Assembly (NCBI RefSeq): GCF_963678635.1
Contig: NC_087070.1
Coordinates: 2,481,854-2,545,853 of the forward strand
DNA length: 64,000 bases
From: Symsagittifera roscoffensis
Lineage: Eukaryota; Xenacoelomorpha; Acoela; Convolutidae
Direction: 5' to 3'
Part shown: positions 11,560 to 22,879 of the stretch, piece by piece
Layout of the letters: every line of letters begins with the position of its first letter
Position numbering within the stretch: the stretch's first letter is position 1
Program-made: the position numbers and the translations under genes
Notes under the pieces: generated by a model
What the model was told of the DNA's origin: nothing
Database searches by the model: none
What the model saw: only the letters and a program-made list of their open reading frames with translations

Positions 11560-11850
11560 GGCTTTGTTTCCGATTGGAAACGACTTTTATATAAAAAATT
11601 CCACAAAAAGAAGCTGGAATCTGATTGGAAACGACTAAATTTCAAATAAGGAAAATCAATTCTGATTGGTTAAACCTACACATTCCAGTTGAAGGTATCC
11701 CTCGTTCCTAACTAACAATAATTTTATTTTCAACTAAACCACCGTCAACTACCTCCTCTCTCAGCTCTAAATACCCTAATTTAAACTTATCTTTTGTCAG
11801 CTACCCCTTTCTCAGCTTTTTCTTGTTTTTACTCTTTTACTCAACTTATT
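11560..11850 (+). promoter_or_regulatory. CCAAT-type promoter cassette of the small gene
   Basis: Three GATTGG motifs stand at 11572, 11622 and 11662 (CCGATTGGAAACGAC, TCTGATTGGAAACGAC, TTCTGATTGGTTAAACC), about 40-50 bp apart. They are followed by CTCAGCTCTAAATACCC and then AGCTACCCCTTTCTCAGCT about 60 bp before the ATG. The same order recurs at 18870-19215 before copy 3, where the CTCAGCTCT block is itself duplicated. Confidence 0.5.
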
Positions 11851-11857
11851 GCTCAAA

Positions 11858-12349
11858 ATGATCTTCTTAGTGCAAAACAGCAACCTCATGTACTCTGTAG
11901 AATTTTCGCCTGAGCTAGTACTAATTCAAGTTCGAGAAACAGTCTCTGGAGTTTTTCTGGCCCGAATGGACATCTCAATCCAAGTCTGGCACATGGTGGA
12001 AGTGATGCGAAGGGTTTTCAACGATCATCATATGATGCAAGTACCCATGACAGAGAATCAACTTGGAGAAATGCAAATGAAGGAGCAAGTGTCTGAGCAT
12101 GGAGGAATGAACTTCCCCGAAATTCCTGGTTCTAGAGCTCCGGCTCAATCATTTGACGCTTTCCTCTTTCCTTGGGAAGAGGGTTGTCTGGACAACCCAA
12201 TTACCATCGAAGAGGATGAGGGGTTCTCTGAGCCAACAATTCCAAACAGCGAACCACCAAGACAACCGTCAGCGATGGAGGCAAGACCAGCTTCGCGTTC
12301 TATAGAGAACCGCCAGAACTCGTCAACTGCTCGACAGCTTTTGGATTAA
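11858..12349 (+). CDS. Small PC4-like protein, copy 2 (intact, 163 aa)
   Basis: The ATG at 11858 is preferred over a TTG nine bases upstream. It opens 163 codons to TAA at 12347-12349. The N-terminal half has an alternating hydrophobic pattern, MYSVEFSPELVLIQVRE, then MDISIQVWHMVEVMRR. This resembles the PC4/p15 coactivator pattern of two beta strands followed by a [GS]-I-S-L-x3-W-x2-L-[KE] strand-helix. The middle is unusually methionine-rich (HHMMQVPM...GEMQMKEQ). The C-terminal third is acidic and rich in P, S and E (EEDEGFSEPTIPNSEPPRQP), probably disordered. PC4 proteins bind single-stranded DNA and assist transcription or repair; that this protein does so is inference. Degenerate copies lie on both sides at 10946 and 19230. 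No transposon enzyme signature is present, so it would be a passenger or accessory gene. The plain alternative is an unrelated orphan family. Confidence 0.6.
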   Translation: MIFLVQNSNLMYSVEFSPELVLIQVRETVSGVFLARMDISIQVWHMVEVMRRVFNDHHMMQVPMTENQLGEMQMKEQVSEHGGMNFPEIPGSRAPAQSFDAFLFPWEEGCLDNPITIEEDEGFSEPTIPNSEPPRQPSAMEARPASRSIENRQNSSTARQLLD

Positions 12350-12607
12350 ATACTTTTGCAAATAATTGCTGTTTGTTTTTAACTTCGTTCTTTGTAATTA
12401 ACTAATTTTTTCAGTTTCATTTTAATCATGAGATTAGATGAGAGGTTCAGGGTAAATCTTTGAAAAACAGTTAGAACTTAATTCAGTGCTCCGAATTCGC
12501 TTACATCTTAAGAATCTTGATTGTTTTTTGAATGCATATTAGAGAAAAAACAATACAAAATTTGTACGCAAGTAAAAACTACCTGATCAATTGTTGTGTC
12601 TTGTCAA

Positions 12608-13065
12608 ATAAACTGAAACATTTTTCGCACTTCGTCGAAAAAATTGAAACAGTTTTTGCATCTTGTCATAAAATTTGGAAAACTTTTTGAATCTTGTCAA
12701 AAACTGAAACACTTTTATCATTTCGTCAAAAGAACTCAAAAATTTTTCGCACTATGTAGAAAAAGTGAAAAAGTTTTCGCATCTTGCCAAAAAAATTGAA
12801 TTACCTTTCGCATTTTGTTGAAAAAAGTGAAACAATTTTCACATTTTGCCAAAAAAATTGAAAAAATTTTCGCATTTGTACAAAAAAAGTGAAACACTTT
12901 TCGCATACGCTTGAAAAATTGAAACACTTTTCCCATCTGGCTGAAAAAATTGAAACATGTTTCGTGTTCTGTTGAAAAAGCTGAAACAAAAATTGCATTT
13001 TGTCGAAAAAAATGAAACAAGTTTAGCGATTTGTAGAAAAAATTGAGAAACACTTTTAGCATGTT
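12608..13065. repeat. 35-bp minisatellite
   Basis: About 13 imperfect units of roughly 35 bp with the core GAAAAAATTGAAACACTTTT followed by CGCATnTTG. It lies about 260 bp downstream of the intact small gene. A homologous array follows the third copy at 19985. Long antisense frames across it are made of the repeat and are not genes. Confidence 0.85.
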
Positions 13066-13079
13066 ACCAAAAAAAAATC

Positions 13080-13735
13080 ATTAAAATTTTTCTTGCACAG
13101 TTAATTATTCACTATGCACAGTCTTGCACAGTTAATTTTTATGCACAGTCTTCGTGAAATTCTTATTCAAAATTCAATCCTTTAGAAAACTAACTTTTGC
13201 ATGTTTGTTGATCAGAAAAAATAGAAAACCGATGTAATAACATAGGAAATAGCGCTGAAAATCTTCAATATAGAAGTTTTTTGAGTAATGAGTCAACAAG
13301 TTTATTACAATAAATTTTTTTTTTCGTTGAATCATTTAAGAAATTAAGTTAGAATTTTGCATAATTTTGGAAAGAACCAAGAAAAAACATGCATTTTACC
13401 GAAAAAAAATCATGTGAAAACTCAAAACCATTTTTGCAATTTGAAAAGAAATACTAGTAAGATAATAAAAACTTTGCAGTTAAAAAAAATTAAATTTGAC
13501 AAGATTCTAATACCAAACTTTTAAATATCATAAGCAAATTATTTTAAAAAAACCAATCCGAGGCTCTAACATGATTCTCAACAGAGTTATTAACGTGTCT
13601 TTTGAATTTTTTAGACCTTTAAAAAGTAATTTCACCGGAGAAAATGATGTCATTACACTTTAATTTTTATAGATCAGTAAGAGTTGTTGAATAATTCCAC
13701 CAGAGCAATTGACGCCAATATTCAAAATAGTCCTT
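13080..13735. other. Noncoding tail of duplication unit
   Basis: No gene is seen. It contains TTGCACAGTTAATT/TATGCACAGTC repeats at 13093-13150 and is colinear with 20470-21110, which marks the end of the polymerase/small-gene/minisatellite duplication unit. Confidence 0.6.
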
Positions 13736-13739
13736 TACT

Positions 13740-16700
13740 GCTCAACTTATACTTTTGACTTTTACTATCGTAACAGCAATAGGTTTTACTACACAGGCAT
13801 AACTTTTCGGTGCATCTGAACTCCTTCTTGAATAATCCTGGTTCTCTCTTGTCATGTGTCTTATGTTTAGAACAGCAAGCACGGAAAAAAAATTGTTTTT
13901 TTTTTGCATCTGCTCTGAAGTCGTCTCGACAGTCCTTGCTTCGTTTGCTGTTTCTAAATCTTCTTCTGCCAAAGGATGCAAGCATCTAAATCTTCTTCTG
14001 CCTAAGCCAAATAGAGGGAATCTGTATCCATTATCCTTTTCGAGTTCTTCGAAATTGTTGACATCGCAAAATTTATCAAAAAAGTTATAACACAGCTCTA
14101 ACATTCTCAACTTGGCATACTGTAGTATAAAGAATCCTACTATAAATAGTTCACGATGCTCTATAGTAGATTTAAGAAATTCCACTTCATACAATTCCTT
14201 AGCTACGATATTAAGTCTCTTGAAGTATTGGTTATTGATAGCTTTGTGGGTTTTTTTGTCTCTAAGATATTTTGTCATTGTAGGTTTTGATCTGTCCAAT
14301 ATTTGATAGCTGTAGAAACTTTTTCCAAGAAGTTTTATTGATTCGTCGTTCTACGCCAGATAAGGGATTTTCATCGCCGGCTCGCCTAGCATCAACACAG
14401 ACTGAATAAAACTGTTGAATACTTTATGCGGTGTGTATTGTACAAAACAAGAAATTTTTGTACACTGTAGTCCAAGATCCAAGTAAAAGTTGGAAAGTGG
14501 TGCGATAAGTGTTCCGTTGGTCAATTTGAAGCTCGATATCAACATTCTTTGCGGTTGTTTTAACAAATCGTTTTCTTTCGCATATGTCTTCAGATATTCC
14601 CCAATATCGTTTTTGGTAACATCTTTATTTTTGAAATTAGGTGGGAAATTGGAAAATTTTGCTTTTAGATCATCTGGAACACTCAGATCGCATTGCACGT
14701 AGGCCAATATTGTTCCATTTCTAATGTTTTGCACTAGTGAGATGGCAGAAAGAATTCTTTTGAAGGGAAAGTGAGTTCTAACGTGATTTTTCACGTCTGC
14801 ATTGTTTAGTAAAGAGTACCCTTTTTCTCGAATGTAATCTTTTCGAAGCTCATTAATTTCTCTGTTCTTGGTTCCGCGTTTGATATCCTCATCAGTTACG
14901 CTCGCTCTAGCTTCTTGACAAGGACAAACATGGAAATAACAAAGCATTGCTTCCAAGACAGTCTAAGAATGGTTGCAATAACCATCAACACTGAAGCAAT
15001 CATTTTTTTTCTGTTTTCCTGTAGTGTAGTAACTCTCAATTTTATATTCAGGTCTGGTTGCTTGAAAGTATGACAGGACCATATTTTCAAATGTTCGAAC
15101 TCGGTTTTGCCTTGTCTTGAATTTTTGTGTTTCTTCATCGTAGTCCAATCTCGTATACAAACCTGTGGGCATATTCTAACACATAGAAAAAGGATAGAGT
15201 TGACTAGCATCAATACCAACGATTGATTTACACAAGTTATTTGATTTTCGAAGTTATTTGATTAGGGTTTTGTTTTCTACTGCTTTCCTTGTGAAAACAA
15301 TTGAGGGGACCACCGGTCATATCTTCCCGTATTTTTTCGAGCAAGTCACTATCACTCGAAAAGAATGGGTAAAATTTATAGTCGGTTGATTTTTGTAGAC
15401 AGATATTGGCTAGGTTCGGTAGTGTACAGTCGAGCTTCAACATGCATGATAAAATTCAATCATTTTCTGCATAGCATCAAGGGTAGGAACAACATCCTTG
15501 TTGTTATACCACCGTAGAAAATCTCGGATAATGTCATCTTTTCCTGTTCCCAGATAGATTTAGGGTAGTTGTAGTTTTTCTAACCCCGTAGGTGGTTTGA
15601 TTTTGAGTCCGAGTTTTTTCAAGGCTTGCCCTTCAGTTATCCCAGTGTTAAGAAGATTTTGATATTCATCAAACTCTTTATCGAGAGGTTTACTATTCTT
15701 CAATTGATGTAGAAGTCATACAAGGGTAGTTGTTTTTCATCAAGCTTGTTGGGAGTATCAAACCACTCGTATAGAAAGTATTCTTTCATTTCACTCGCTT
15801 TGTAAGCTTTTAGAAAAGAATCGAAAGTAGTAGCTCCACCCAAAAACTTCATAATGCCCAGAAGCTGAACATCTCCAAATTTGAAGGAAACAGACTCGTT
15901 TACTTTCTTGATAATTGAAACTTCAATTTCTTTTTCTTTGATAAGGTAGGGAGTGCGGTATGATTTAATCAGGTTTATATCATACCGACCACTGTTGAAT
16001 CCAAACACAGGTAGAGTTTTGGTGTATCTCTCTAGATGTTGCATCAAATCAATCAATTAATTTTTTTAATCCTGAAAAAATGAGTGCATGCCTCTGTTTC
16101 TCCCTCATCCTCGATACATTCGTCTTCGTACTCTGTTGCTTCAATCTTTTTGAAACTAACTCGTTCATCAACAATGCTGAAAATTGTGTCTAGCCGCGTT
16201 TTGATGTTGTTTTCAATTTCCAGAAAACTTGATCGCATTTCGGTTTTATGTTTTTCCGTTAACAACTCCAAGATTGCCACAAATCAATAATGAGGGTTGT
16301 GGATCTTTATCACACACAAATATGGTTTTGTCAAGTAAATTGGATGAAATTGACTCTGATATGGGTTCATGCTTCCCGATCCAAGTTATTGTTTCGGTGG
16401 TTTAAGTTCTTCGATGGCACGCAAATTGATTTCAAGTAAAAAAAAGCGAAATTTTTGAATAAGGTTTTTTCTCTGGTGTACTCAATATTGAACCCATCCA
16501 GTTTTTCAAACAACGTCTCTGGAAGAGTCTAAACGTTTTTGGGGTAAATTTTTTTGATTCGGTCCTTGCAACAGAGAAGATGGCGGTTGAAGTGGTCTGC
16601 TTTGTGGAATAATGTATCACAAGTTGGGCATCGGAAGCATTTGAAGAACGTAAATAATGTTGTTGTTGTATCGTAGAAATTTTATTGTATTCTCGTTATT

Positions 16701-17730
16701 ACCGATACTTCTCCGAGCTAATTCTCCTACAAAATCTCCATCTTCAATATCGATATCGTAGAAAAAGATGCTTTTCCCTACTACCTCTTCAACTATTGGT
16801 AGATTATCCATCGGAGCTCTACGAAAATGTTTCGGATCACAACCCGATTTTTCCAAAAATCCTTAAAGATCTTGGAAGTGGATGTTTCAAGACTAGTTGT
16901 TTCATGTAAGCAAACGTTGTATGGTTGTTTTTAGTTTTGTTTCGAAACCAAACAATTAACATGGTTATTCCTCAGAAGTGGAACATCCCATAGGTACATT
17001 TATCAGTAAAGCTGCAAAAATGATCACATTTGTGATCAACTTGAATCGTCATTTCGTATTTTGTTTCCTTTGTGTACAAACTTCAATGATATCTTGCTTA
17101 TTGACCTTGGTCTGTTTATTCGTCAAGTCTGCTTTAGAACAAAGTAGTATAGATTTATGAAAGAGGGTGTTATTTTCATGAGCGTAGAGTTAACGATATT
17201 CATCCGTTTCTTCTTTACGTAACACAAACCCCAAGGCAATGTTGATTTTGGCTGCACAATCAAGTTTTTCAAAGACTTGATCCAATTTTTCATTAACTAG
17301 ATTAGGATCTAGTTTTGAAACCGAAAAATGAATACCTTGTCGCGTCCATTTTTTATCTCGGTTTCTGTCAAGAAGTGTTGACAGGCATTCAACTCATCTC
17401 GTAGCTGATCACTATCCTCCTCGTTTTCCAAGGTTTTGTTCAAATCATCAACAGAATCACTCGTTTTTCTCTCTTTCAACCCGTGATCCTTCTTGCGATG
17501 CTGTTGAAGTGAACAATTGCTTGGAAATTCTTTCTCACACGATACACACTTTATGACTTCGTGCTTCTTGCTCGTATAAAAATTCTTTTCTTGCTGATTG
17601 TATGTACAATCTCCGGACAAGAATTAACTCCTCGCACACAATTTTTGCGATGTCGAGCCGCATTGGCTCTTCTGTAGTCTTTACCACAACCCTCGCATTT
17701 CACTTTCTCCTTCCTGTTGAGTGCTGGCAA
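13740..17730 (-). pseudogene. Family B DNA polymerase (Maverick/Polinton type), copy 3
   Basis: The most complete copy in domain order. N-terminal zinc-finger exon behind a splice acceptor ending at 17731 (CVSCEKEFPSNCSLQQH), then a conserved linker (near 16617-16856) and CPTCDTLFHKADHFNRH finger, frameshifted at about 16620. The exonuclease block has FGFNSGRYDINLIKS inside an open frame at 15700-16056 that also contains FKFGDVQLLGIMKFLGG. Motif A reads DASQLYPFS at 15186-15211, the family consensus with P. Palm ORF 14351-14956 and C-terminal ORF 13742-14299 follow. Motif C is destroyed by a 7-bp insertion (GGATA duplicated) near 14028-14036 that shifts frame just before DTDS. About 55 bp is missing near 14808. 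It is dead as it stands, but preserves residues lost from copies 1 and 2. Confidence 0.83.
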
Positions 17731-17929
17731 CTGAAAAAAAAGTTGGAGATTTAGCCTGTATCAAAACTAAACAAAAAGTACATGGTACCTACAAAATTGG
17801 GAGGTTTAAAAAACTATTAGATTATTTGAACTTACTTTGATTTGTTCAAAACTATTGAAAAAATTTTCAAGTAGTTAAACAAAGTATAGAGCGATTGCTT
17901 TTAATGTAAAAGAAAATCAGAATGAAATA

Positions 17930-18030
17930 AGTTTTGTTTACTATCACTTAGTGAAAATCAACCAATCAGAATTGAGTTCTTTTTTCGTATCACTGTATGT
18001 TGGAAATCGACTAATCAGAATCTAGCATTT
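17930..18030. promoter_or_regulatory. CCAAT motif pair upstream of polymerase copy 3
   Basis: AACCAATCAGAATTGAG at 17961-17977 and CTAATCAGAATC at 18010-18021, in the same positions relative to the zinc-finger exon as in copy 2. Function inferred from conservation between copies. Confidence 0.4.
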
Positions 18031-18269
18031 TCTAAAAAAGAACTGTTTATCATTTCTAAAATAATCCTAATCGTTATTTGAAAAAGATCAATTAGAAACA
18101 TTTAGATTTTCGCGAGTAACTTTACAAGAAAAAAGAATAAATTCCAATCGATTTTCTTATTGATGAAGTAGATGTTGAATCTTACTTTTTTCATAATTTT
18201 TTGGATGTTTATGTTGTCCAAAATAGAGTTCCCCGGCTCAGTAAAGGTTTGTTTGGTGAAACTTACTCA

Positions 18270-18611
18270 ATCTAAGAATTTACTTTTGATCCACATAATG
18301 TGTATGAAAGCTTCAAACTTACGGCTGAATTACACCTCACAAGAGAAGAAATTTCATTTATTTTAGAAAACTTGAATTTAATTAAAAATTCGTACGATAA
18401 TATATCAAAGACTCTTTTTATCCCCTACCCGATGCCCAAAATTGTAAAAAATCTCCAGCAAAATTCTTTGTTTCTTCATTTCTTTAAGGATTTCCAAAGC
18501 TCAAAATCCTGCTTGATTCGATTTGGAATCAGATTTCCAGAGATTTGCTTTGAAAAATTCATCAATTTTGAGTTATCCTTCTCAAGTCTACATCAAAATC
18601 AAAGAACCTGA
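18270..18611 (+). pseudogene. Degenerate small ORF with a possible PC4-like segment
   Basis: An open frame from 18300 to 18611 includes AELHLTREEISFILENLNLI, a strand followed by a helix in the L-T-x-x-E-I pattern seen at 23560 and 25960 (IQLFTKKEIKAMK). A stop and a frame change lie just upstream near 18265. The segment 18255-18780 is absent at the corresponding place in the other duplication unit, where small-gene copy 1 sits instead (10885-11460). The reading of this piece as a member of the same fold family is tentative. Confidence 0.35.
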
Positions 18612-18619
18612 CTATCTAT

Positions 18620-18860
18620 TTGAAAACCAGCAATTTTTCCTTGATTACATACAGAGATGCTACTTTTATTAATTTTCCTTCTTTCGTTACTTATAGCGGC
18701 AAAATTTCTCATTTTTACAGCAAACCACTATTGGCCATTTATTTTTGCGATTGTTTTTGTGTAGATTGTATTTTATTTGGAAAATTTAAGTCTTTAAAAG
18801 GTAAATTTTTGTCTGATCGAATGTGACAACTACATTAAAAAAGAAAATTGCCTAAATCAG
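18620..18860. other. Unassigned sequence between small ORF and promoter
   Basis: No supported gene. From about 18775 it becomes colinear with 11475, in the promoter region of the intact small gene. Confidence 0.4.
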
Positions 18861-18869
18861 GGCTTTGTT

Positions 18870-19215
18870 TCCGGTTGGACACGACTTTTATATAAAAAAT
18901 TCCACAAAAAGAAGCTGGAATCTGATTGGACACGACTACAACCCAAGTAAGGAAAATTAATTCTGATTGGTTAAACCTACACATTCCAGTTGAAGGTATC
19001 CCTCGCTCCTAACTAACAATAATTTTATTTTCAACTAAACCACCGTCAACTACCTCCTCTCTCAGCTCTAAATACCCTAATTTAAACTCATCTTTCATCA
19101 GCTACCCCCTCTCTCAGCTCTTTTTTGTTCTCTCAGCTCTAATTACCCTAATTTCAACTTATCTTTCGTCAGCTACCCCTTTCTCAGCTCTTTCTTGTTT
19201 TTACTCTTTCACTCA
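18870..19215 (+). promoter_or_regulatory. Promoter cassette of small-gene copy 3, with internal duplication
   Basis: Motifs CCGGTTGGACACGAC (18870), TCTGATTGGACACGAC (18921) and TTCTGATTGGTTAAACC (18961), then two rounds of CTCAGCTCTAA(A/T)TACCCT and CAGCTACCCC before the ATG at 19230. Only the second round matches the spacing used in the other two copies. Confidence 0.45.
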
Positions 19216-19229
19216 AATTATTGCTCAAA

Positions 19230-19718
19230 ATGTTCTTCTTAGTGCAAAACAGAAACCTCATGTACTCTGTAGAATTTTCGCCTGATCTAGTACAAATTCA
19301 AGTTCGAGAAACAGTCTCTGGAGTTTTTCTGGCCCGAATGGACATCCCAATCCAAGTGTTGCACATGGTGGAAGTAATGCGAAGGGATTTCAACGATCAT
19401 CATTTGATGCAAGTACGCATGACCGAGAATCAACTTGGAGAAATGCAAATAAAGGAGCAAGTGTCTGAGCATGTAGGAATGAACTACCCCGAAACTCCTG
19501 ACTCTAGATATGGGGCTCAACCATTTGACGCTTTCCTCTTTCCTTGGGATGAGGGTTCTCTGGACAACCCAATTACCATGAAGAGGATGAGGGGTTCTCT
19601 GAGCCAACAACTCTGAACAGCGAATCACCAAGACAACCATCAGCGATGGAGCAAGACCAGCTTCGCGTTATATGGAGAACCGCCAGAGCTCGTCAACTGC
19701 TCGACAGCTTTTTGGTTA
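19230..19718 (+). pseudogene. Small PC4-like protein, copy 3 (frameshifted)
   Basis: It matches the intact copy from the ATG at 19230 through PFDAFLFPWDEGSLDNPIT. A one-base deletion near 19578 (ACCATGAAG versus ACCATCGAAG) then shifts the frame and ends it at 19616. Codons beyond remain alignable in the other frame to about 19718. N-terminal pattern YSVEF...VQIQVRE...IPIQVLHMVEVMRR; the W of the strand-helix signature is L here. It sits in the same order as copy 2: promoter cassette, gene, minisatellite. Confidence 0.6.
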
Positions 19719-19984
19719 AATATTATTGTAAATAATTGTTGTTTGGTTTTAATTTCCTTCTTTGTAATTAACTAATTTCTTCACTTTCATTTTAAATATG
19801 AGATTAGATGAGAGGTTCAGGGTAAATCTTTGAAAAACAGTTGGCTCTTAATTCAGTGCTCCGAATTCGCACACATCTTAAGAATCTTGTTTTTTTTAAA
19901 TGCTTATTAGAGAAAAAACAATACAAAATTTGTACACAAGTAAAATTTGTACACAAGTAAAAACTACTTGATCAATTGTTGTAT

Positions 19985-20455
19985 ATTGTCAAAAAACTGA
20001 AACATTTTTCGCACTTTGTCGAAAAAAGATAAACAGTTTGTCAAAAATCTTGTCAAAAAGTTTGGAACACTTTTTGAATCATGTCAAAAAAGTGAAACAC
20101 TTTTAGCATTTCGTCAAAATAACTCAAAAATTTTTCGCACTATGTAGAAAAAATTAAAAACTTTTCGCATCTTGCCAAAAAATTGAATTACTTTTCGCAT
20201 TTTGATGAAAAAAGTGAAACAATTTTCATATTTTGCCAAAAAAGTTGAAGCATTTTTTGCATTTGTACAAAAAAAGTGAGAAACTTTTTGCATACGCTTG
20301 AAAAAATTGAAACAATTTTCCCATCTGGCTGAAAAAATTGAAACATGTTTCGTGTTCTGTTGAAAAAGCTGAAACAAATTTTGCATTTTGTCGAAAAAAA
20401 TTAAACAATTTTCGCGATTTGTAGAAAAAATTGAGAAACACTTCAAGCATGTTAC
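19985..20455. repeat. 35-bp minisatellite, second array
   Basis: Same repeat unit and nearly the same unit order as 12608-13065, with slightly different unit losses. Part of the duplicated unit. Confidence 0.85.
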
Positions 20456-20459
20456 CAAA

Positions 20460-21500
20460 AGAAATCACTGCAATTTTTCTTGCACAGTTAATTAATCACT
20501 ATGCACAGTCTTGCTCAGTTAATTTTTATGCACAGTCTTTATGAAATTCTTATTCAAAATTCAATCTTTTAGAAAACTAATTTTTGCAAGTTTGTTGATC
20601 AGAAACAATAGAAAACCAATATTTTAACAAAAGAAATAGCGCTGAAAAACTTCAATAAAGAAGCTTTTTGAGTAATAAGTCAACAAGTTTATTACATTAA
20701 AAAAAATTTTCGTTGAATCATTTCAGAAGTTAAGTTGAAATTTCGCATGATTTTTGAAAGAAACAAGAAAAAACATGCATTTTACCAAAAAAAATCATGT
20801 GAAAAACTCAAAACCATTTTACAATTTAGAAAAAGATACTAGAAAGATAATAAAAACTTTGCTGATAAAAAAAAAGTTTGACAAGATTCTTATAGCAAAT
20901 TTTCAAAAATCATAAGGAAAATTATCCAAAAAAACCAATCCGAGGCACTAACATGATTCTCGAGTTATGAACGTGTCTTTTGAAATTTTTAGAGAATAAA
21001 AAGGTAATTCCCCCTGAGAAAATGATGTCATTACACTTTAATTTTTCTAGATCAGTAAGAGTTGTTCAATATTTCCACCAGAGCAATTGACGCCAATATT
21101 CAAAAATTTCTAGAGTCTTTAGTTTTTAGAATACAGAATCAGCCCTCAAATTTTATGAGAAGTCATTACACTTTAAGTTCTAGACTTTTCTGAATCTTCT
21201 AAATTTTAGAATTGTCCAAAAAAAACTTAACCAATTAGAATTCCAGAACCAAATCTATGATTATGAGATTGAAGCAAAAAATTGTGGAATTTTGTTAAAT
21301 TGCTTGTTTTTTAAATCTAAATAAGGATACTTAAACAAGGTAAATAAAAGTAGTAGTTTTAAAAATCTTCCCTTTTGAAAAACCTTAGTCAACAAAAAAA
21401 TTTTATTCTACAAAATCCTTTACAAACAATCCAAATCAACCAAGTGTTGAAAGATTTTTGAATGAGTTTAGATAGATATATGAGAAACTCAACAAAATCT
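20460..21500. other. Noncoding
   Basis: 20470-21110 is colinear with 13080-13720. The remaining 390 bp to 21500 shows no gene and no repeat that was recognised. Confidence 0.5.
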
Positions 21501-21504
21501 ACAT

Positions 21505-22055
21505 GTGAAAAAAATATATTTCATTTCATTTGAAAGTCTTCTACAGTTCAGTTCATTCTATCGACATGAGAGAGTTTTTAAAAGAAACGGAAATCTATCT
21601 CAGTTTTTGACACCAATCATAAGAGAACGGGCGAGTTATTGCATCCAGTTTGAGATTGGTACCGAAATTGTCAAGATTCTCAAATTTAATACAATCTCCG
21701 AGACTAGTGAGCAAATTATCATATATCTTTCAGAATGGAGAGAACTCGAGAGTAAAAGACTTGGAGAATTTAGAAAACATTTGGTTATGTCTAGGTCAGA
21801 TTCGAGAAAAAACTACGGGTTTTCGTATGATTCAAATGAAAAAAAAAATTGATGAAAATGCAGATCGGGGATACGAAAATAGCTTTCATTAGCTTTTACG
21901 TTAATGTTTTGCTACAAATGAAGATTTTGAAAAAAAAGTTTGAATTTGACAACTTTTACAGAGATCCGAAGAAATGTTTTAGTCTCTTAGGATTTTCCCT
22001 TCTTGATTGGCGAAAAGTTGAATCAATTCGTGAAAGAAGGTACAAGAAGGAATAA
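21505..22055 (+). pseudogene. Two tandem PC4-like modules split by an A-run frameshift
   Basis: The first open frame (21505-21852) holds ASYCIQFEIGTEIVKILKF, then EQIIIYLSEWRELESKRL. The second, in another frame (to 22055), holds FISFYVNVLLQMKIL, then KCFSLLGFSLLDWRKVESI. Both show a strand pair followed by [IF]-x-[IL]-[YS]-L-x2-W-R-[EK]-[LV]-E, very like the GISLxxEQWxxLKE end of PC4/p15. The frames meet at a run of As at about 21838-21849, so one indel in that run would have split a two-module protein. No start codon preference could be settled. Function unknown; single-strand DNA binding is an inference from the fold pattern only. Confidence 0.45.
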
Positions 22056-22584
22056 GTGAAGGTTCAACAGGATAAGGTAGCTCTGTTAAGAAGAAAACAT
22101 GGTCTGAAACATGAAGAAGAACGTCACTCGAAAATTAACTAAATTTTAGATTTTTTACACATTCTTTCAAGTTTTCTTTGTAAATGGGCTTTTCTTTTTA
22201 GTTGAATTAATTGTTCCTGAACAAAAACTTAGTTTTTAAAGATTTATTAGTGTAAATTGTTAAGAGCAATTTTGAAGACAATTGATTATTCTATCACAAA
22301 GCTTACATAATCACTCTGCACAGAACCATGATAATCAATGAAGCAATCAATAATCTTGAACAAATCAGATTTAAATTTTGAGTTTTGAATTTTTCGAATT
22401 CTATCCAAAAATGCTGAACCAAGAGTTTATGTGGAAGCCAGTTTCTGGTGGCAACATAAAAAACTTGAATTGTTTCCGAGTTAGTCGTTTCTTTGCAATA
22501 CTAGGCATCTTTTCGGCTCTTTTCTATCGCAAGTTCTGTTGAACTGCTCAAATAAGCTGATTGAACTATTCTCCGCTTGACGTA
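22056..22584. other. Noncoding gap
   Basis: No gene or repeat was recognised. A coding-like continuation runs a few dozen bases past 22055 but is soon interrupted by stops. Confidence 0.4.
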
Positions 22585-22879
22585 ACAAAACTTGAATAGA
22601 ATCTGTGTTTGAACAAAGTGTAAGGAAAGTCAATTTTTTGATATATGTATACATAATTGTCTAATCTCTGCAAAGATTGGCTTAGAGATATGTTCCTATT
22701 ACAATTAAATGGTACTTGTAATTCTACAAAGAACGTCAAGTGTTGTGAGTGGAGACGCAATAGTCATATGTTACTATATATTGTTCGTAAAAATCACAGG
22801 AAACGGAAAAAAAATCAATTATTTACAATAATCTGAAAAAAAGCCGAGAAGAGCTTGACACAGCAGCAGCCATCTGGAA

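Noticed and set aside
11849-11857. Upstream TTG start for the small gene, giving three extra residues
   Set aside because: TTG starts are not expected in a nematode; the ATG at 11858 is shared in position by all three copies.
12736-13062. Antisense frame of about 108 codons, Phe/Lys-rich (and the similar one at 20114-20458)
   Set aside because: It is the translation of the 35-bp minisatellite; the protein pattern is the repeat itself.
12608-13065. Possible CRISPR-like repeat/spacer array
   Set aside because: Units are contiguous and imperfect with no distinct unique spacers, and the genome is eukaryotic.
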